Position numbers and translations under genes: made by a program. The notes below the pieces were generated by a model. That model was given only the letters and a program-made list of their open reading frames with translations, was not told where the DNA came from and searched no databases. Below, one piece after another: positions 17,993-26,673 of a DNA stretch of 64,000 bases. This stretch comes from an uncultured Isosphaeraceae bacterium (lineage in GTDB: Bacteria > Planctomycetota > Planctomycetia > Isosphaerales > Isosphaeraceae): NCBI GenBank assembly GCA_945957605.1, contig CAMFLR010000021.1, positions 58,814 through 122,813 on the forward strand. Direction: 5' to 3'. The first letter of the stretch is position 1; the number at the start of each line of letters is the position of its first letter.

Positions 17993-19004
17993 GTTCGATA
18001 CGATTGGATTTGGCGGGGTAAAATGGTGTCATCAGACACTGTTCAACATTCGATGTGGGCAATCGCGATTGACTCAAGCGAGTCGAGGCAGTACCGCCTC
18101 TTCCGCGACACCCAGGAAGTAAGCATGCCCTTCTGAATTGCGAAAGACGGCTCTGATTGTTTGCATGAGAGATGACGCGTTGAAGTGCCAAAAGCGGCGT
18201 TCGCCGCCGTCGTGCGCCAGGGCAGCCGAACATCGCGTGTAAACCATTTTGGACACGACCGAACGGCACATGTTTCGCTAGTTAACAGCCGTCGATTCGA
18301 GACGACCAAGAAAACGATGGGCCAGACAATGCCCATGTTCTAAGGTTTGGCGATTGCAACGAAGATGACGGCTTGATAACACGCGTGGATCGATCGCTCA
18401 GCCGAAAATAATGGGAAGTGAATGGCACTCTAAAAATGGTTTTGCCGCGCTGCAAAGAGTGAACTATGCTCGCGTGTCTGCATGCAACTGTAAACTCCTT
18501 TTAACGTTTGTCGCGTAGGTGCAACGGGTTCTTTTGGAAAGATGGACAAAATTAACTGTGTTAATTTTCTGCGTAGTTCATGTGTATTGACCAAAGTTCA
18601 CTGTTAACCGGGGTTCCCATTTTCGTGAGTGTCGACCGTAAATAGCTGCTGGGCCAAATTGACGCAAACCGTTTGAGATTGTGGACGAGGGCTGCGTGAC
18701 GCTATGCCAATCTCCTGTCAGAAATCATGGCAACGAAGTGGTGATGTTCGTATACGATAATGTGATGGCAAGACGATTGATTGGCAAAAACTAAGTGTGA
18801 ATCCCTTCTTGAGTGCAGAGGGTGGACCTGTCGCGCACTGCGACTTTGCTTGAATTGGTCAGAAGCCAGTCCTAGAGTGGTTTTGCACCCCCCTGCTTCC
18901 TGTCCCTGCTTCCCAGACCGACGCTTGTTTGGGCCCTCCTTCACGTCGAAGGAGCACGTTCGCACACGCCCCGTCGTTGGGGCACACACCTTTGCATCCC
19001 AAGG
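17993..19004. other. 1-kb non-coding, lower-GC region
   Basis: The longest gene-free stretch in the window. The small ORFs here have no recognisable content. It is AT-richer than its flanks, particularly 18340-18700. It contains a perfect 9-bp palindrome, AAAATTAAC-TGT-GTTAATTTT (18548-18568). The hairpins CTCCTTC-ACGTC-GAAGGAG and CCCC-GTCGTT-GGGG lie close to the beta-helix start. A long 5' leader, an RNA gene or decayed DNA are all possible. I recognise no tRNA, tmRNA or riboswitch core. Confidence 0.4.
18548..18568. promoter_or_regulatory. perfect AT-rich palindrome
   Basis: AAAATTAAC (18548-18556) and GTTAATTTT (18560-18568) are exact inverse complements with a TGT loop. This could be a regulator site or the stem of a weak terminator. 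It lies about 440 nt before the beta-helix gene. The symmetry is seen; the function is a guess. Confidence 0.35.
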
Positions 19005-20291
19005 ATGAGCATCACGATGACTTTCTTCCGCCCTCGTAAGAAGTCGTGCCGTCGTCCCCAGATCGAGATGTTGGAAACGCGACAGGTTCTTAGTACCTAT
19101 TTCGTTTCTACGACCGGGAAAGACACGAATCCGGGCACCGCCGCCCTGCCGTTTGCAACAATTCAACACGCCGCGGACTTGGCCGCACCTGGCGACACAG
19201 TGGATGTGCGGGCCGGGAACTACACAGGATTCGTTATGGGCTGGAACACGCCCAAGAGCGGGTTGCCGGGCAAGCCGATCACGTTCGTGGGTGAGCCCAA
19301 CGCGACGATCGCCTGGCGCAATTTGAAAACAGCCGACGGGATCGACCTCGAAGGCTCGAGCTACATCACCATCACGGGTTTCAAGGTCTATGCAATGCCG
19401 CGAGCAGGGATTCGCGCGGTGCAAGACACGAACGTCGTGCTCACGAATAACGTCTGCGACCACAACGGAAACTGGGGCATCTACACCAGTTTCAGCAACA
19501 ACCTGACGATCCAGAATAACACCGTCTCACGGACGATGGTTCAGCACGGTATTTACATCGCCAACACCTCCGCGAACGCGGTTGTCACTGGCAATTATGT
19601 CTGGGGCAGCAAGTGCGGCGGCATTCAGTTCAACGGTGACGCCAGCATGGGCGGTACCGGAGTGATCACGAACGCCATCGTGATGAACAACACGATCACG
19701 GGCAACGGCTCCGGCGGCGGCTCAGCAATCAACTGTGATGGATTGCAGAATTCGTTGATCGCCAATAATGTGATCACTGGCAACCTCTCCAGCGGTATCT
19801 CTCTGTTCCAGAGCGACGCAGCCGCGGGTTCGACGAACAACATCGTCGCCAACAACACGATCGTGATGGCATCGACCGCGCGCTGGGCGATCAACATCAA
19901 CACGAACAGCACCGGCAACCAGGTTTACAACAACATTCTCTTCGACCAAAACACCGCGCGTGGGTCGATTTCGATCACGAGCGACAGCCTGGCCGGCTTC
20001 AAGAGTAACAACAATCTTGTCTCGCAGTTCAGCCTCGACGGAGGCGGTCTCAGTCTGGCAGCCTGGCGCGCCAAGACGGGCCAGGATTTGAACTCGAGCG
20101 TCGCGACGATCGCTCAAACACTGGCGAATACCGTCGCGAACCTGGCTCTGACCACCTCGACCAGCGTTGACCTTGTCGCGTCGAAGAGTCCGGCGATTGG
20201 TACGGGTATGAACCTGAGCAAGTACTTCACGACGAATTCCAAGGGCGTGCTTCGCTCGGCGACGGGCGCGTGGAACATCGGCGCGCTGTAA
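19005..20291 (+). CDS. exported right-handed beta-helix protein
   Basis: A 428-residue protein. The N-terminus FFRPRKKSCRRPQIEMLETR is basic and is followed by QVLS, which resembles the LExRxxLS (LEPR-XLL-like) motif found at the start of many planctomycete surface proteins. The body is a parallel beta-helix of the pectate-lyase/NosD kind: repeated turns such as NVVLTNNVCDHNGNWGIYTS, NLTIQNNTVSR and SLIANNVITGNLSSGISL. N- and T-ladders continue to about residue 340. Some of these are polysaccharide lyases or hydrolases, but no catalytic set is recognisable. It ends in RSATGAWNIGAL. The start could also be ATG 19017 (MTFFRP), which has AAGGA about 11 nt upstream. The gene stands alone after a 1-kb leader. 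Confidence 0.82.
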   Translation: MSITMTFFRPRKKSCRRPQIEMLETRQVLSTYFVSTTGKDTNPGTAALPFATIQHAADLAAPGDTVDVRAGNYTGFVMGWNTPKSGLPGKPITFVGEPNATIAWRNLKTADGIDLEGSSYITITGFKVYAMPRAGIRAVQDTNVVLTNNVCDHNGNWGIYTSFSNNLTIQNNTVSRTMVQHGIYIANTSANAVVTGNYVWGSKCGGIQFNGDASMGGTGVITNAIVMNNTITGNGSGGGSAINCDGLQNSLIANNVITGNLSSGISLFQSDAAAGSTNNIVANNTIVMASTARWAININTNSTGNQVYNNILFDQNTARGSISITSDSLAGFKSNNNLVSQFSLDGGGLSLAAWRAKTGQDLNSSVATIAQTLANTVANLALTTSTSVDLVASKSPAIGTGMNLSKYFTTNSKGVLRSATGAWNIGAL

Positions 20292-20322
20292 GCGCCAGGC
20301 AAGCAACAAGCATCGCTTACGC

Positions 20323-21594
20323 TCAGGGCTCGCGCTTCGCGCGGGCCCTAGCCACGGCGTCCTGCATCGCAGGGTCAGCACTCTTCTTCGCGAGCGCCTC
20401 GGCCTGATTGAGATGTTCGTCGGCCCGATCATTCCGACCGAGCCGCCGTTCCAACTCGCTCGCCAGCAACATCAAACGAATCGACTCTGCCGGTTCATCG
20501 CGATGCGCTTGAAGCGACTTGCCAACCGCGTCCGCTACCAGGTCGACGGCGGCGGGCAGTCCTTCACGCGTTGTCGCACGCGCCTGGGCGACGATGATCA
20601 TCGCAGCGATTTCCGACGGCTGATCGTCAAGTTCGACAAACAGCTCGCGTGCCAGTTCGGCCTGGTCGATCGCTGCCTGCGATCGCTTGAGGTCGAAGTG
20701 AATTGACGCGAGATCAAGCCGTGCCTGTCCTTCCTTCGCACGATCGCCACGCGTTTTCAGCGAGCCAATCGCAGCTTCATAGCGAATCACAGCCCGTTCG
20801 GGCCGCCCGAGGCGATAACACAACTCGGCCAGATTCAGCGCTGCATCAATCTCGCGTACAGGCTGCTTTGCCTCGCGAAATGCGACACGTGCATCATCAA
20901 AACGTTCATACGCGAGCGAAAGTTTTCCCATTGCCTGTGCAACTTCCGCACTCGAAAGCCAGGCTTCGGCGAGTAACGCTGGAGTGCCGATTTCTTCGGC
21001 GAGTGCGAGCGCACGCGTCGATTCAGGCTCGGCCTTCGCGGGCTGATTCAGGCGAAGCTGCGCGGCAGCGAGACAGATTCGCGCCTCGCATTCATGATCG
21101 CGATCGATGGCCTGATCGAGCTTGGGGAGTGCGCGTTCAAGGGCCTTAACAGCCGCTTCGGCTTCGCCTCTGCGGAGTTCGGCACGCGCGATCAGCAGTC
21201 CGTCGTACCCTTCGAATCCCTTATCCTCGCGCTTGGAATCGAGGTCGCGTGCTTCGATGAGAATCGTCACCGCTTCATCAAGCTCGCCCAGCTCAGCAAG
21301 GCAAATCCCAATCCCGCGCAGCGCGAGTGTTTCGTAGCGGACGTCGCCCAGAGTCTTGCGTGAGATTCGCTCCGCCCGATAAAGCGTGAGCGCTGGCTTA
21401 AACTTGCCTTCCTTGAACAGCCGGTCGGCCTGTGCGGCCTGTTCCGCGGCCTCACGCTCCAATCGCTCCCTGGTGGCGTCTTGCGCTTGTGCGGGAATCG
21501 CGATTGCGAATAAAAATATCAGGCAAATCGAAATCGATGAGCGCAACTGATATTGAGCAAGATTCGCGCTTTCATCTGTGCGGCGAGTCTTCAT
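20323..21594 (-). CDS. exported TPR-repeat protein
   Basis: A 423-residue protein with signal peptide SSISICLIFLFAIAIPAQAQ. The rest is helical tetratricopeptide-like repeats, for example ADRLFKEGKFKPALTLYRAE, ALRGIGICLAELGELDEAVT and EAWLSSAEVAQAMGKLSLAY. These scaffolds bind other proteins; no enzyme domain is present. ATG 21594 is chosen because it directly precedes the signal peptide. It lies 53 nt downstream of the MmpL-type transporter and probably shares its transcript. It converges on the beta-helix gene. Confidence 0.82.
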   Translation of the reverse strand: MKTRRTDESANLAQYQLRSSISICLIFLFAIAIPAQAQDATRERLEREAAEQAAQADRLFKEGKFKPALTLYRAERISRKTLGDVRYETLALRGIGICLAELGELDEAVTILIEARDLDSKREDKGFEGYDGLLIARAELRRGEAEAAVKALERALPKLDQAIDRDHECEARICLAAAQLRLNQPAKAEPESTRALALAEEIGTPALLAEAWLSSAEVAQAMGKLSLAYERFDDARVAFREAKQPVREIDAALNLAELCYRLGRPERAVIRYEAAIGSLKTRGDRAKEGQARLDLASIHFDLKRSQAAIDQAELARELFVELDDQPSEIAAMIIVAQARATTREGLPAAVDLVADAVGKSLQAHRDEPAESIRLMLLASELERRLGRNDRADEHLNQAEALAKKSADPAMQDAVARARAKREP

Positions 21595-21647
21595 GGAACG
21601 ACTCCCGAGAGCACGATCCAATCGCGAAGCCACTATGACGCGTGCGA

Positions 21648-24077
21648 TCAAGATGTCGCCGTCGAGGGTTCTGCTTCGATGACGGCGGGCTCGTCCATTC
21701 GCTGATGATTGATCCGTTCTGCATTGCGATGAATCAACACCACGAACGCCGGCACGAGGATCGGTCTGACGATGAACGTGTCGAGCAAGACGCCAAGTCC
21801 GAGCGCGAAACCGAGCTCGCGAAGTGCGGTCAGGCTGCCGGTCAGCATCGAGCCAAACGTGCCGGCCATGATCAAGCCGCACGAGCTGATGATCCCGCCT
21901 GTGTGCGCGACGGCCAGACGCGTTCCTTCAACAGCGCCGTGTTTCTGTTCTTCTTCGATCACTCGCGCCATGAGGAAGATGTTGTAGTCTTCGCCAATGG
22001 CCACGAGGATTACGAAGAGGAAGAAGCCGACTTTCCAGTCGAGCCCCACCCATGGTCCCGGGCCGGTATGCAAGGCGCGGAAGACGAGTTCGGTCAGGCC
22101 TAGCGACGCGAGATAGCCGAGCACTACCGTGGCGATCAGGTAGAGGCAAATCACCGGCCGGCGGAGCAGGGCCCAGAGGATCAGAAACACCCCGGTGGTG
22201 ACGAGCACATACATCTTGTTCTGGTCATGAATCGTCACCGTGCGCAGGTCGTTGACCATCGCGGTCGATCCAGTCAAACCGGTGAGCGCACCGCCTGCAA
22301 GCACGCCGCCGGGCAGCATGGAGTCGGCGACGGTTTTGTGAACATTCACCAGCGCACTCATACTGGCGTCTGAGAATGGGTCGGCCTCGAAAATGACGTC
22401 AAGCCTGGTGATGTGATTGGCGTCGGCCTGAACCTTGGGTGCGATGCTCACATAGCGTTCATCGACCAGGATTCGTGCCTTGTCACGCACGATGCGCATC
22501 ACATCGATGAGCGCGCTCTGCGACGGGGGCGGAATCGGCACTGACTTGCCGAGCGGGCGCGAGACCGATCGCACCTCGGCAATATTCGGCAGCCCGGCAA
22601 TCGTGTTGCTCAGTTTTTCGATCGCTTCGCGTCCCTGGTCGGAACGGAAGTCGAGCGTCGGATGTTCAATGAGAATGCCGGCCGGCGCCAGTTCGCCCGA
22701 CGCGAAGTAACGCTGAACCATGTCGGCGCCGATGATGCTCGGCTGATCGCGGCTCAGGTCGGAAAGCTGGCTGTAGTTCTCGCGAAGTTGCGTCCCGAAC
22801 ACGGCAAACGGCAAGAGCACAACGAGGCTCACGAGCAGAATTCTGCCTGGCTTGCGCACGACGAAGGACGCCGTGTGCAGCCAGAAATTCGCCATGATCG
22901 TCTTGTGTTCCTTCTCGCCTTCCGGCTTGCCGCCATGCATCTGGTGCGGCGGCTTGAACGGAAAGAACACCGCGCCGCGAAGCCAGTGCAGCAGTACGGG
23001 AGCGAGTGTCAGCGACGCAACAAGGCCGATGGCAAGGCTCAGTGCAATGGCTGGTCCGGTGTACTGAATCTTGGCGAAGCTCGAAAACCAGAGCATTCCC
23101 AGGCCGATGATCACCGTCCCCGCGCTGGCGACGAGTGCGCCACCAACTTGCTTGATCGCCTCGTGCAAGGCCGACGGGCCATCGAGCCCTCGCGCCAGCT
23201 CTTCGCGATAGCGGGCGATCAGGAACAGGCAGTAATCCGTCCCAGCGCCGAAGAGCACCACCACCACGAACACGTTCGTGATGTTGATCACCTGGAAGTT
23301 CAGGAAGGAAATCTTGGTAAGCAGCGCGATCGCCTTGAGCGATGCCCAGACCGAAAGGCCGATCGTCACGAGCGGAATCAGGGCGAGAATCGGCGAGCGA
23401 TAGACGATCAGCAGGATCGCGACGACGAGGGCAATCGTCGCTGTGGTTGTGTTGGAGATGCTTTGCTCGGACGCCGAATTCATGTCGCGGCCAACGGGGG
23501 CAGATCCCGTGATGCCGTGTGTCAGCCCAGCCGGCGGCGGTTTCTGTTGGCTGTATTCGGCCAACACGCGCGACGTTTCTTTCACGGCTTCGCGCGATTG
23601 CTTCGCGAGGTAGGTGCCGTTCAGCATCACGATAATGAGCGATGCCTGGCCTTTACCCTCGGGCGCGGTACCAACGAGGCGCGGGCCGATCATCGGGCTG
23701 CGGCGATCGAGCACCTGCTTGATCCCGAGGCTCGCGCGCTCTTTCGTGTTGACCAGTTCGTCGTTATCGTTCTTGAGCTTGATTAGCGCGTCGCCCAGCC
23801 CGTCGATCCAGGCGAGGTCGGCCGAGTTCAGTTTGCCGTCGCGACGTTCGGCGACGAGCACGATTTGCGAGCTGGCGACGCTTTTGGGAAATCCGCGCGT
23901 GAGCAAATCCTGTCCGACGACCGATGGCGAACCAGCGGGGAAAAACCGCACGTCGTCATCGCGGCTCACTTCTTCCCACTTTGGCGCTTTGGCGGCAAGA
24001 AAAACCGCAAAACAAACCCATGCCAGAATGATGAGCCAGCTTTTGCGCTCGACCAGGATCGCAAGTCGTTCAAACAT
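21648..24077 (-). CDS. MMPL/RND-family transporter
   Basis: An 809-residue inner membrane transporter of the MMPL branch of the RND superfamily, which exports lipids or hopanoids and other hydrophobic compounds using proton motive force. It begins with a membrane helix (LIILAWVCFAVFLAAK). A large extracytoplasmic loop follows, then helices 2-6 (TTATIALVVAILLIVYRSPI to ALSLAIGLVASLTLAPVLLH). The layout repeats in the second half (MYVLVTTGVFLILWALLRRP to LIMAGTFGSMLTG). The helix-4 segment FGAGTDYCLFLIARYREEL and the later AIGEDYNIFLMARVIEE are the conserved GTDY/GEDY motifs with the proton-relay Asp. ATG 24077 is preferred. A TPR protein lies just downstream. Confidence 0.9.
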   Translation of the reverse strand: MFERLAILVERKSWLIILAWVCFAVFLAAKAPKWEEVSRDDDVRFFPAGSPSVVGQDLLTRGFPKSVASSQIVLVAERRDGKLNSADLAWIDGLGDALIKLKNDNDELVNTKERASLGIKQVLDRRSPMIGPRLVGTAPEGKGQASLIIVMLNGTYLAKQSREAVKETSRVLAEYSQQKPPPAGLTHGITGSAPVGRDMNSASEQSISNTTTATIALVVAILLIVYRSPILALIPLVTIGLSVWASLKAIALLTKISFLNFQVINITNVFVVVVLFGAGTDYCLFLIARYREELARGLDGPSALHEAIKQVGGALVASAGTVIIGLGMLWFSSFAKIQYTGPAIALSLAIGLVASLTLAPVLLHWLRGAVFFPFKPPHQMHGGKPEGEKEHKTIMANFWLHTASFVVRKPGRILLVSLVVLLPFAVFGTQLRENYSQLSDLSRDQPSIIGADMVQRYFASGELAPAGILIEHPTLDFRSDQGREAIEKLSNTIAGLPNIAEVRSVSRPLGKSVPIPPPSQSALIDVMRIVRDKARILVDERYVSIAPKVQADANHITRLDVIFEADPFSDASMSALVNVHKTVADSMLPGGVLAGGALTGLTGSTAMVNDLRTVTIHDQNKMYVLVTTGVFLILWALLRRPVICLYLIATVVLGYLASLGLTELVFRALHTGPGPWVGLDWKVGFFLFVILVAIGEDYNIFLMARVIEEEQKHGAVEGTRLAVAHTGGIISSCGLIMAGTFGSMLTGSLTALRELGFALGLGVLLDTFIVRPILVPAFVVLIHRNAERINHQRMDEPAVIEAEPSTATS

Positions 24078-24447
24078 GGACGGATGACATCCGTTGACAG
24101 AGGATCGACAAGCGCGACCTGGATTGCCTCGCGCGCGAGTCGATCGATTCGATGGCCAGTACCGCGCCAAGGCTGGCACACCCAACTAGCACAATTCGTA
24201 CCGACGCACGATACGGGATATCTTAAGAAGCTGTCAAAGCCATTTCCCAAGCCGCTGCGAAGATGGGGTGATTAGGGGGAAATCGGATGATGCCACTGTG
24301 AGGCGATCTAGCCCCTGGCGGGAGAATTCGGAATTTTCGAATAAAACCGAACTAAAGGCTTGTCGAGTCGTCTATGATTGAAGAAGTAGTCGAAGGTCGA
24401 CCGCTCGTGGTCGTCCGTCTATGAAACCGTGGAGGACATTCTTCGCC
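24078..24447. other. divergent intergenic region
   Basis: A gap of about 370 nt between divergent genes, with no supported ORF. It holds TATGAT (24373-24378), a possible -10 without a good -35, and the hairpin CGACC-GCTCGT-GGTCG just before the next gene. Confidence 0.35.
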
Positions 24448-24825
24448 GTGCCCGCTTCATCCGTTCGCGATCTCTCTCGTCAGTGGACTGGCCGCCTGGC
24501 GCATTTCCGCCGTCACCGCAACGATGAACATCTCAACGCGCTGGTTGAGGAAGCTGTTCGCTACTGCGGTCTCCACTTGGAAAACGATCTGTCGGCATCC
24601 GAATATTGGTCGAAGGCTCCCTTGGCCCGCCGCCTCGCCGTATTGCTCTATCTGGTCGATCGTGGAATCGTGACCAGGACGTCCCGCCAGGGGCGCGTGG
24701 TGTTCACGCCGAACGACGACGCCGATATTTGGGTTGCTTCGCAAACCAGCCTCGCTGGATATCGCCTCCCAACGCTCGAACTGATTAACGCGCTCCGCAC
24801 TGACCTCGCGCGTCGCTCGCTCTAA
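24448..24825 (+). CDS. small unknown protein
   Basis: A protein of 125 residues beginning at GTG 24448 (VPASSVRDLSRQW). The strong GGAGGA at 24431-24436 sits 11 nt before this GTG and decides the start; the upstream ATG 24421 has no such site. The sequence is helical and mixed-charge (RHRNDEHLNALVEEAVRYCG, then LARRLAVLLYLVDRGIVT). The RLAVLLYLVDRGIVTRTSR part, with the following RVVFTP strand, has the look of a small winged-helix. I cannot name the family. It is a single gene, about 200 nt before the second DUF1080 gene. Confidence 0.55.
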   Translation: MPASSVRDLSRQWTGRLAHFRRHRNDEHLNALVEEAVRYCGLHLENDLSASEYWSKAPLARRLAVLLYLVDRGIVTRTSRQGRVVFTPNDDADIWVASQTSLAGYRLPTLELINALRTDLARRSL

Positions 24826-25024
24826 TTGGCGAGCCTACATCCTGAAATCGCCAGTCGGGCCGCGCTTTCATCAGCTTGCGGCCCGTTTCGGTTTTCTCGT
24901 CCTCCCACGAATCGAGTTCCTTGAGCAGTCCTCTGCCTACCTCTATAGTAGGCACTCGAATTGCACCGGTACGGCCTATCTGGGCCGTACTCTCTCACGG
25001 CAACTCGCAGAGGGCAGGACACCC

Positions 25025-25732
25025 ATGTTTCGAGCAATCTCGCGCGTGGTTCTCGTTCTTGGAATGCTAGCCTCGGGTTCAGCAGCACAAGCGCTCGAAG
25101 ATCGCGTGAGTGCACCCCGCGAGTTGTTCAACCACAAGAATCTCGACGGCTGGACGATCTTCATTCGCCATGTCGACGAGAAGGGTAAGCCGCAGCCAAA
25201 CATTGATACCAAAACCGACCCAGGTGGCGTTTTCAAGGTCGAGGACGGCGCGATTCACATCTCAGGTGCCGAATTTGGCGGGTTGACGACCAAAGAAGAG
25301 TTCACGAACTATCGTTTGAAAGTAGAATTCAAATGGGGCGAAAAGCGCTGGCTGGATCGAAAGAATCGTCCGCGTGATTCAGGTATTCTGGTTCATTGCA
25401 TCGGACCAGATAAGGTGTGGACAAAGTCGATCGAATGTCAGGTGCAGGAGGGGGATTGTGGCGATTTTTGGCTGGTGGACGGCACCACGCTGAAGATTGA
25501 CGGCACCGTCGAAAAGACGATGCGTACGAAGAAGAAAGACGCCGAAAAACCGCGCGGGGAGTGGAACACGATCGAGGTTGTTTGCGATGGCGGCAAAATC
25601 ACAAACATCGTGAACGGTGTGGTCGTGAACGAAGGTGTCGAGGCAAGCGTCACCAAGGGGCGAATACTCCTGCAATCGGAAGGGGCGGAAGTCTGGTATC
25701 GCAAGGTGGAAGTTCTACCGCTGAAGCCGTAG
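25025..25732 (+). CDS. exported DUF1080 (3-keto-disaccharide hydrolase-like) protein
   Basis: A 235-residue exported protein with a signal peptide (VVLVLGMLASGSAAQA). The mature part is a DUF1080 beta-sandwich. LFNHKNLDGWTIFIRHVD begins it, LTTKEEFTNYRLKVEFKWGE and DSGILVHCIGPDKVW follow, and EVWYRKVEVLPLKP ends it. Compared with the paralog at 3893-4576 it has an inserted loop (DEKGKPQPNIDTKTDPG) and a longer segment with EKTMRTKKKDAEK. A polysaccharide or keto-sugar substrate is likely but not known. AGGA about 9 nt upstream supports the start. It runs into the ABC transporter ATPase gene in another frame. Confidence 0.82.
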   Translation: MFRAISRVVLVLGMLASGSAAQALEDRVSAPRELFNHKNLDGWTIFIRHVDEKGKPQPNIDTKTDPGGVFKVEDGAIHISGAEFGGLTTKEEFTNYRLKVEFKWGEKRWLDRKNRPRDSGILVHCIGPDKVWTKSIECQVQEGDCGDFWLVDGTTLKIDGTVEKTMRTKKKDAEKPRGEWNTIEVVCDGGKITNIVNGVVVNEGVEASVTKGRILLQSEGAEVWYRKVEVLPLKP

Positions 25733-26670
25733 CTGCTCCTGCGCTCGAGGCCATCGATCTCGTCAAGCGTTATCGCAAGCTGACGGCCGTCGATCGCGTG
25801 TCGTTTAGCGTCGAGCGTGGGCAGATCGTCGGGTTGCTCGGCCCCAATGGCGCGGGGAAGTCGACGATTTTGGGGATGCTCTCCGGTGTCGTCCGGCCAA
25901 CGAACGGCACGGTGCAAATCGCCGGGCACACGCTCGCGGGCGACGCGAGTCCGCTCAAAAAGCGCATCGGCTTTGTGCCTCAGGAACTTGCACTCTATGA
26001 CGAGCTATCCAGCATCGAGAACCTGCGGATTTTCGGCGGGCTGTATTCAATGCCGACATCGGCGCTTTATGCGTCGATTGCTCGTGTGCTGGACCTCGTT
26101 AAGCTGAGCGATCGCGCACACGATCGCGTGAAGGGTTTTTCCGGAGGCATGAAACGGCGGCTGAATCTGGCCGTTTCGCTACTTCATGACCCCGAGATCC
26201 TCTTGCTTGACGAAGCGACGGCAGGCGTCGACCCGCAAAGTTGCTGGGCCTTGATCGAGCTGTTTCGCCAGCTCGCGAGCGAAGGGAAAGCGATCGTTTT
26301 CTCGACGCACCACATGGCCGAGGCTGAAAGCCTGTGCGATCACGTCGTGATTCTCGACCGCGGCCAGATCGTCGCGCGTGACACCTTGAGAAACCTGCGA
26401 GGCAAGGCGAACGCGCCGATCGTGCTGCGAGTCGATTTTCACGCACCGCCCGATACGGAGATGATTGAGCAGATACGCGATCGTCCGGGCGTGATCGACC
26501 TCCGTGCCAACGGCGGGCACGTGCTGATCGAACTCGAACGGCTGTCGCACGCGCCTGGGATTCTTGAACATTTATTCAAGGGAGACAATCCTCCCACGCA
26601 TTTTGAGTCCGAGCAGGTCCGTCTCGAGTCGATTTTCCGCACCCTTACGGGCTCAACACTTCGCGACTGA
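25561..26670 (+). CDS. ABC transporter ATP-binding protein (NatA/DrrA-like), start uncertain
   Basis: The ATPase of an ABC-2 exporter. Walker A is LLGPNGAGKST, the signature is FSGGMKRR, Walker B is ILLLDEAT, and the H-loop is FSTHHMAEAE. The C-terminal extension is typical of the DrrA group. The recognisable domain begins near 25735 with LEAIDLVKRYRKLTAVDR. Between TTG 25579 and GTG 25798 the frame has no ATG, GTG or TTG. The protein must therefore start at GTG 25561 or TTG 25579, overlapping the DUF1080 gene by about 170 nt with a non-homologous leader, or at a rare codon such as CTG 25693. The listed start is only the frame limit. The permease follows after 3 nt. Confidence 0.8.
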   Translation: MEHDRGCLRWRQNHKHRERCGRERRCRGKRHQGANTPAIGRGGSLVSQGGSSTAEAVAAPALEAIDLVKRYRKLTAVDRVSFSVERGQIVGLLGPNGAGKSTILGMLSGVVRPTNGTVQIAGHTLAGDASPLKKRIGFVPQELALYDELSSIENLRIFGGLYSMPTSALYASIARVLDLVKLSDRAHDRVKGFSGGMKRRLNLAVSLLHDPEILLLDEATAGVDPQSCWALIELFRQLASEGKAIVFSTHHMAEAESLCDHVVILDRGQIVARDTLRNLRGKANAPIVLRVDFHAPPDTEMIEQIRDRPGVIDLRANGGHVLIELERLSHAPGILEHLFKGDNPPTHFESEQVRLESIFRTLTGSTLRD

Positions 26671-26673
26671 CCC

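Noticed and set aside
18702..19463. 253-codon minus-strand ORF overlapping the beta-helix gene
   Set aside because: Composition is irregular and it covers the true gene's start; no recognisable domain.
22662..23786. 374-codon ORF opposite the MmpL gene
   Set aside because: Arg/His/Glu-rich shadow; the minus-strand protein has clear RND motifs.
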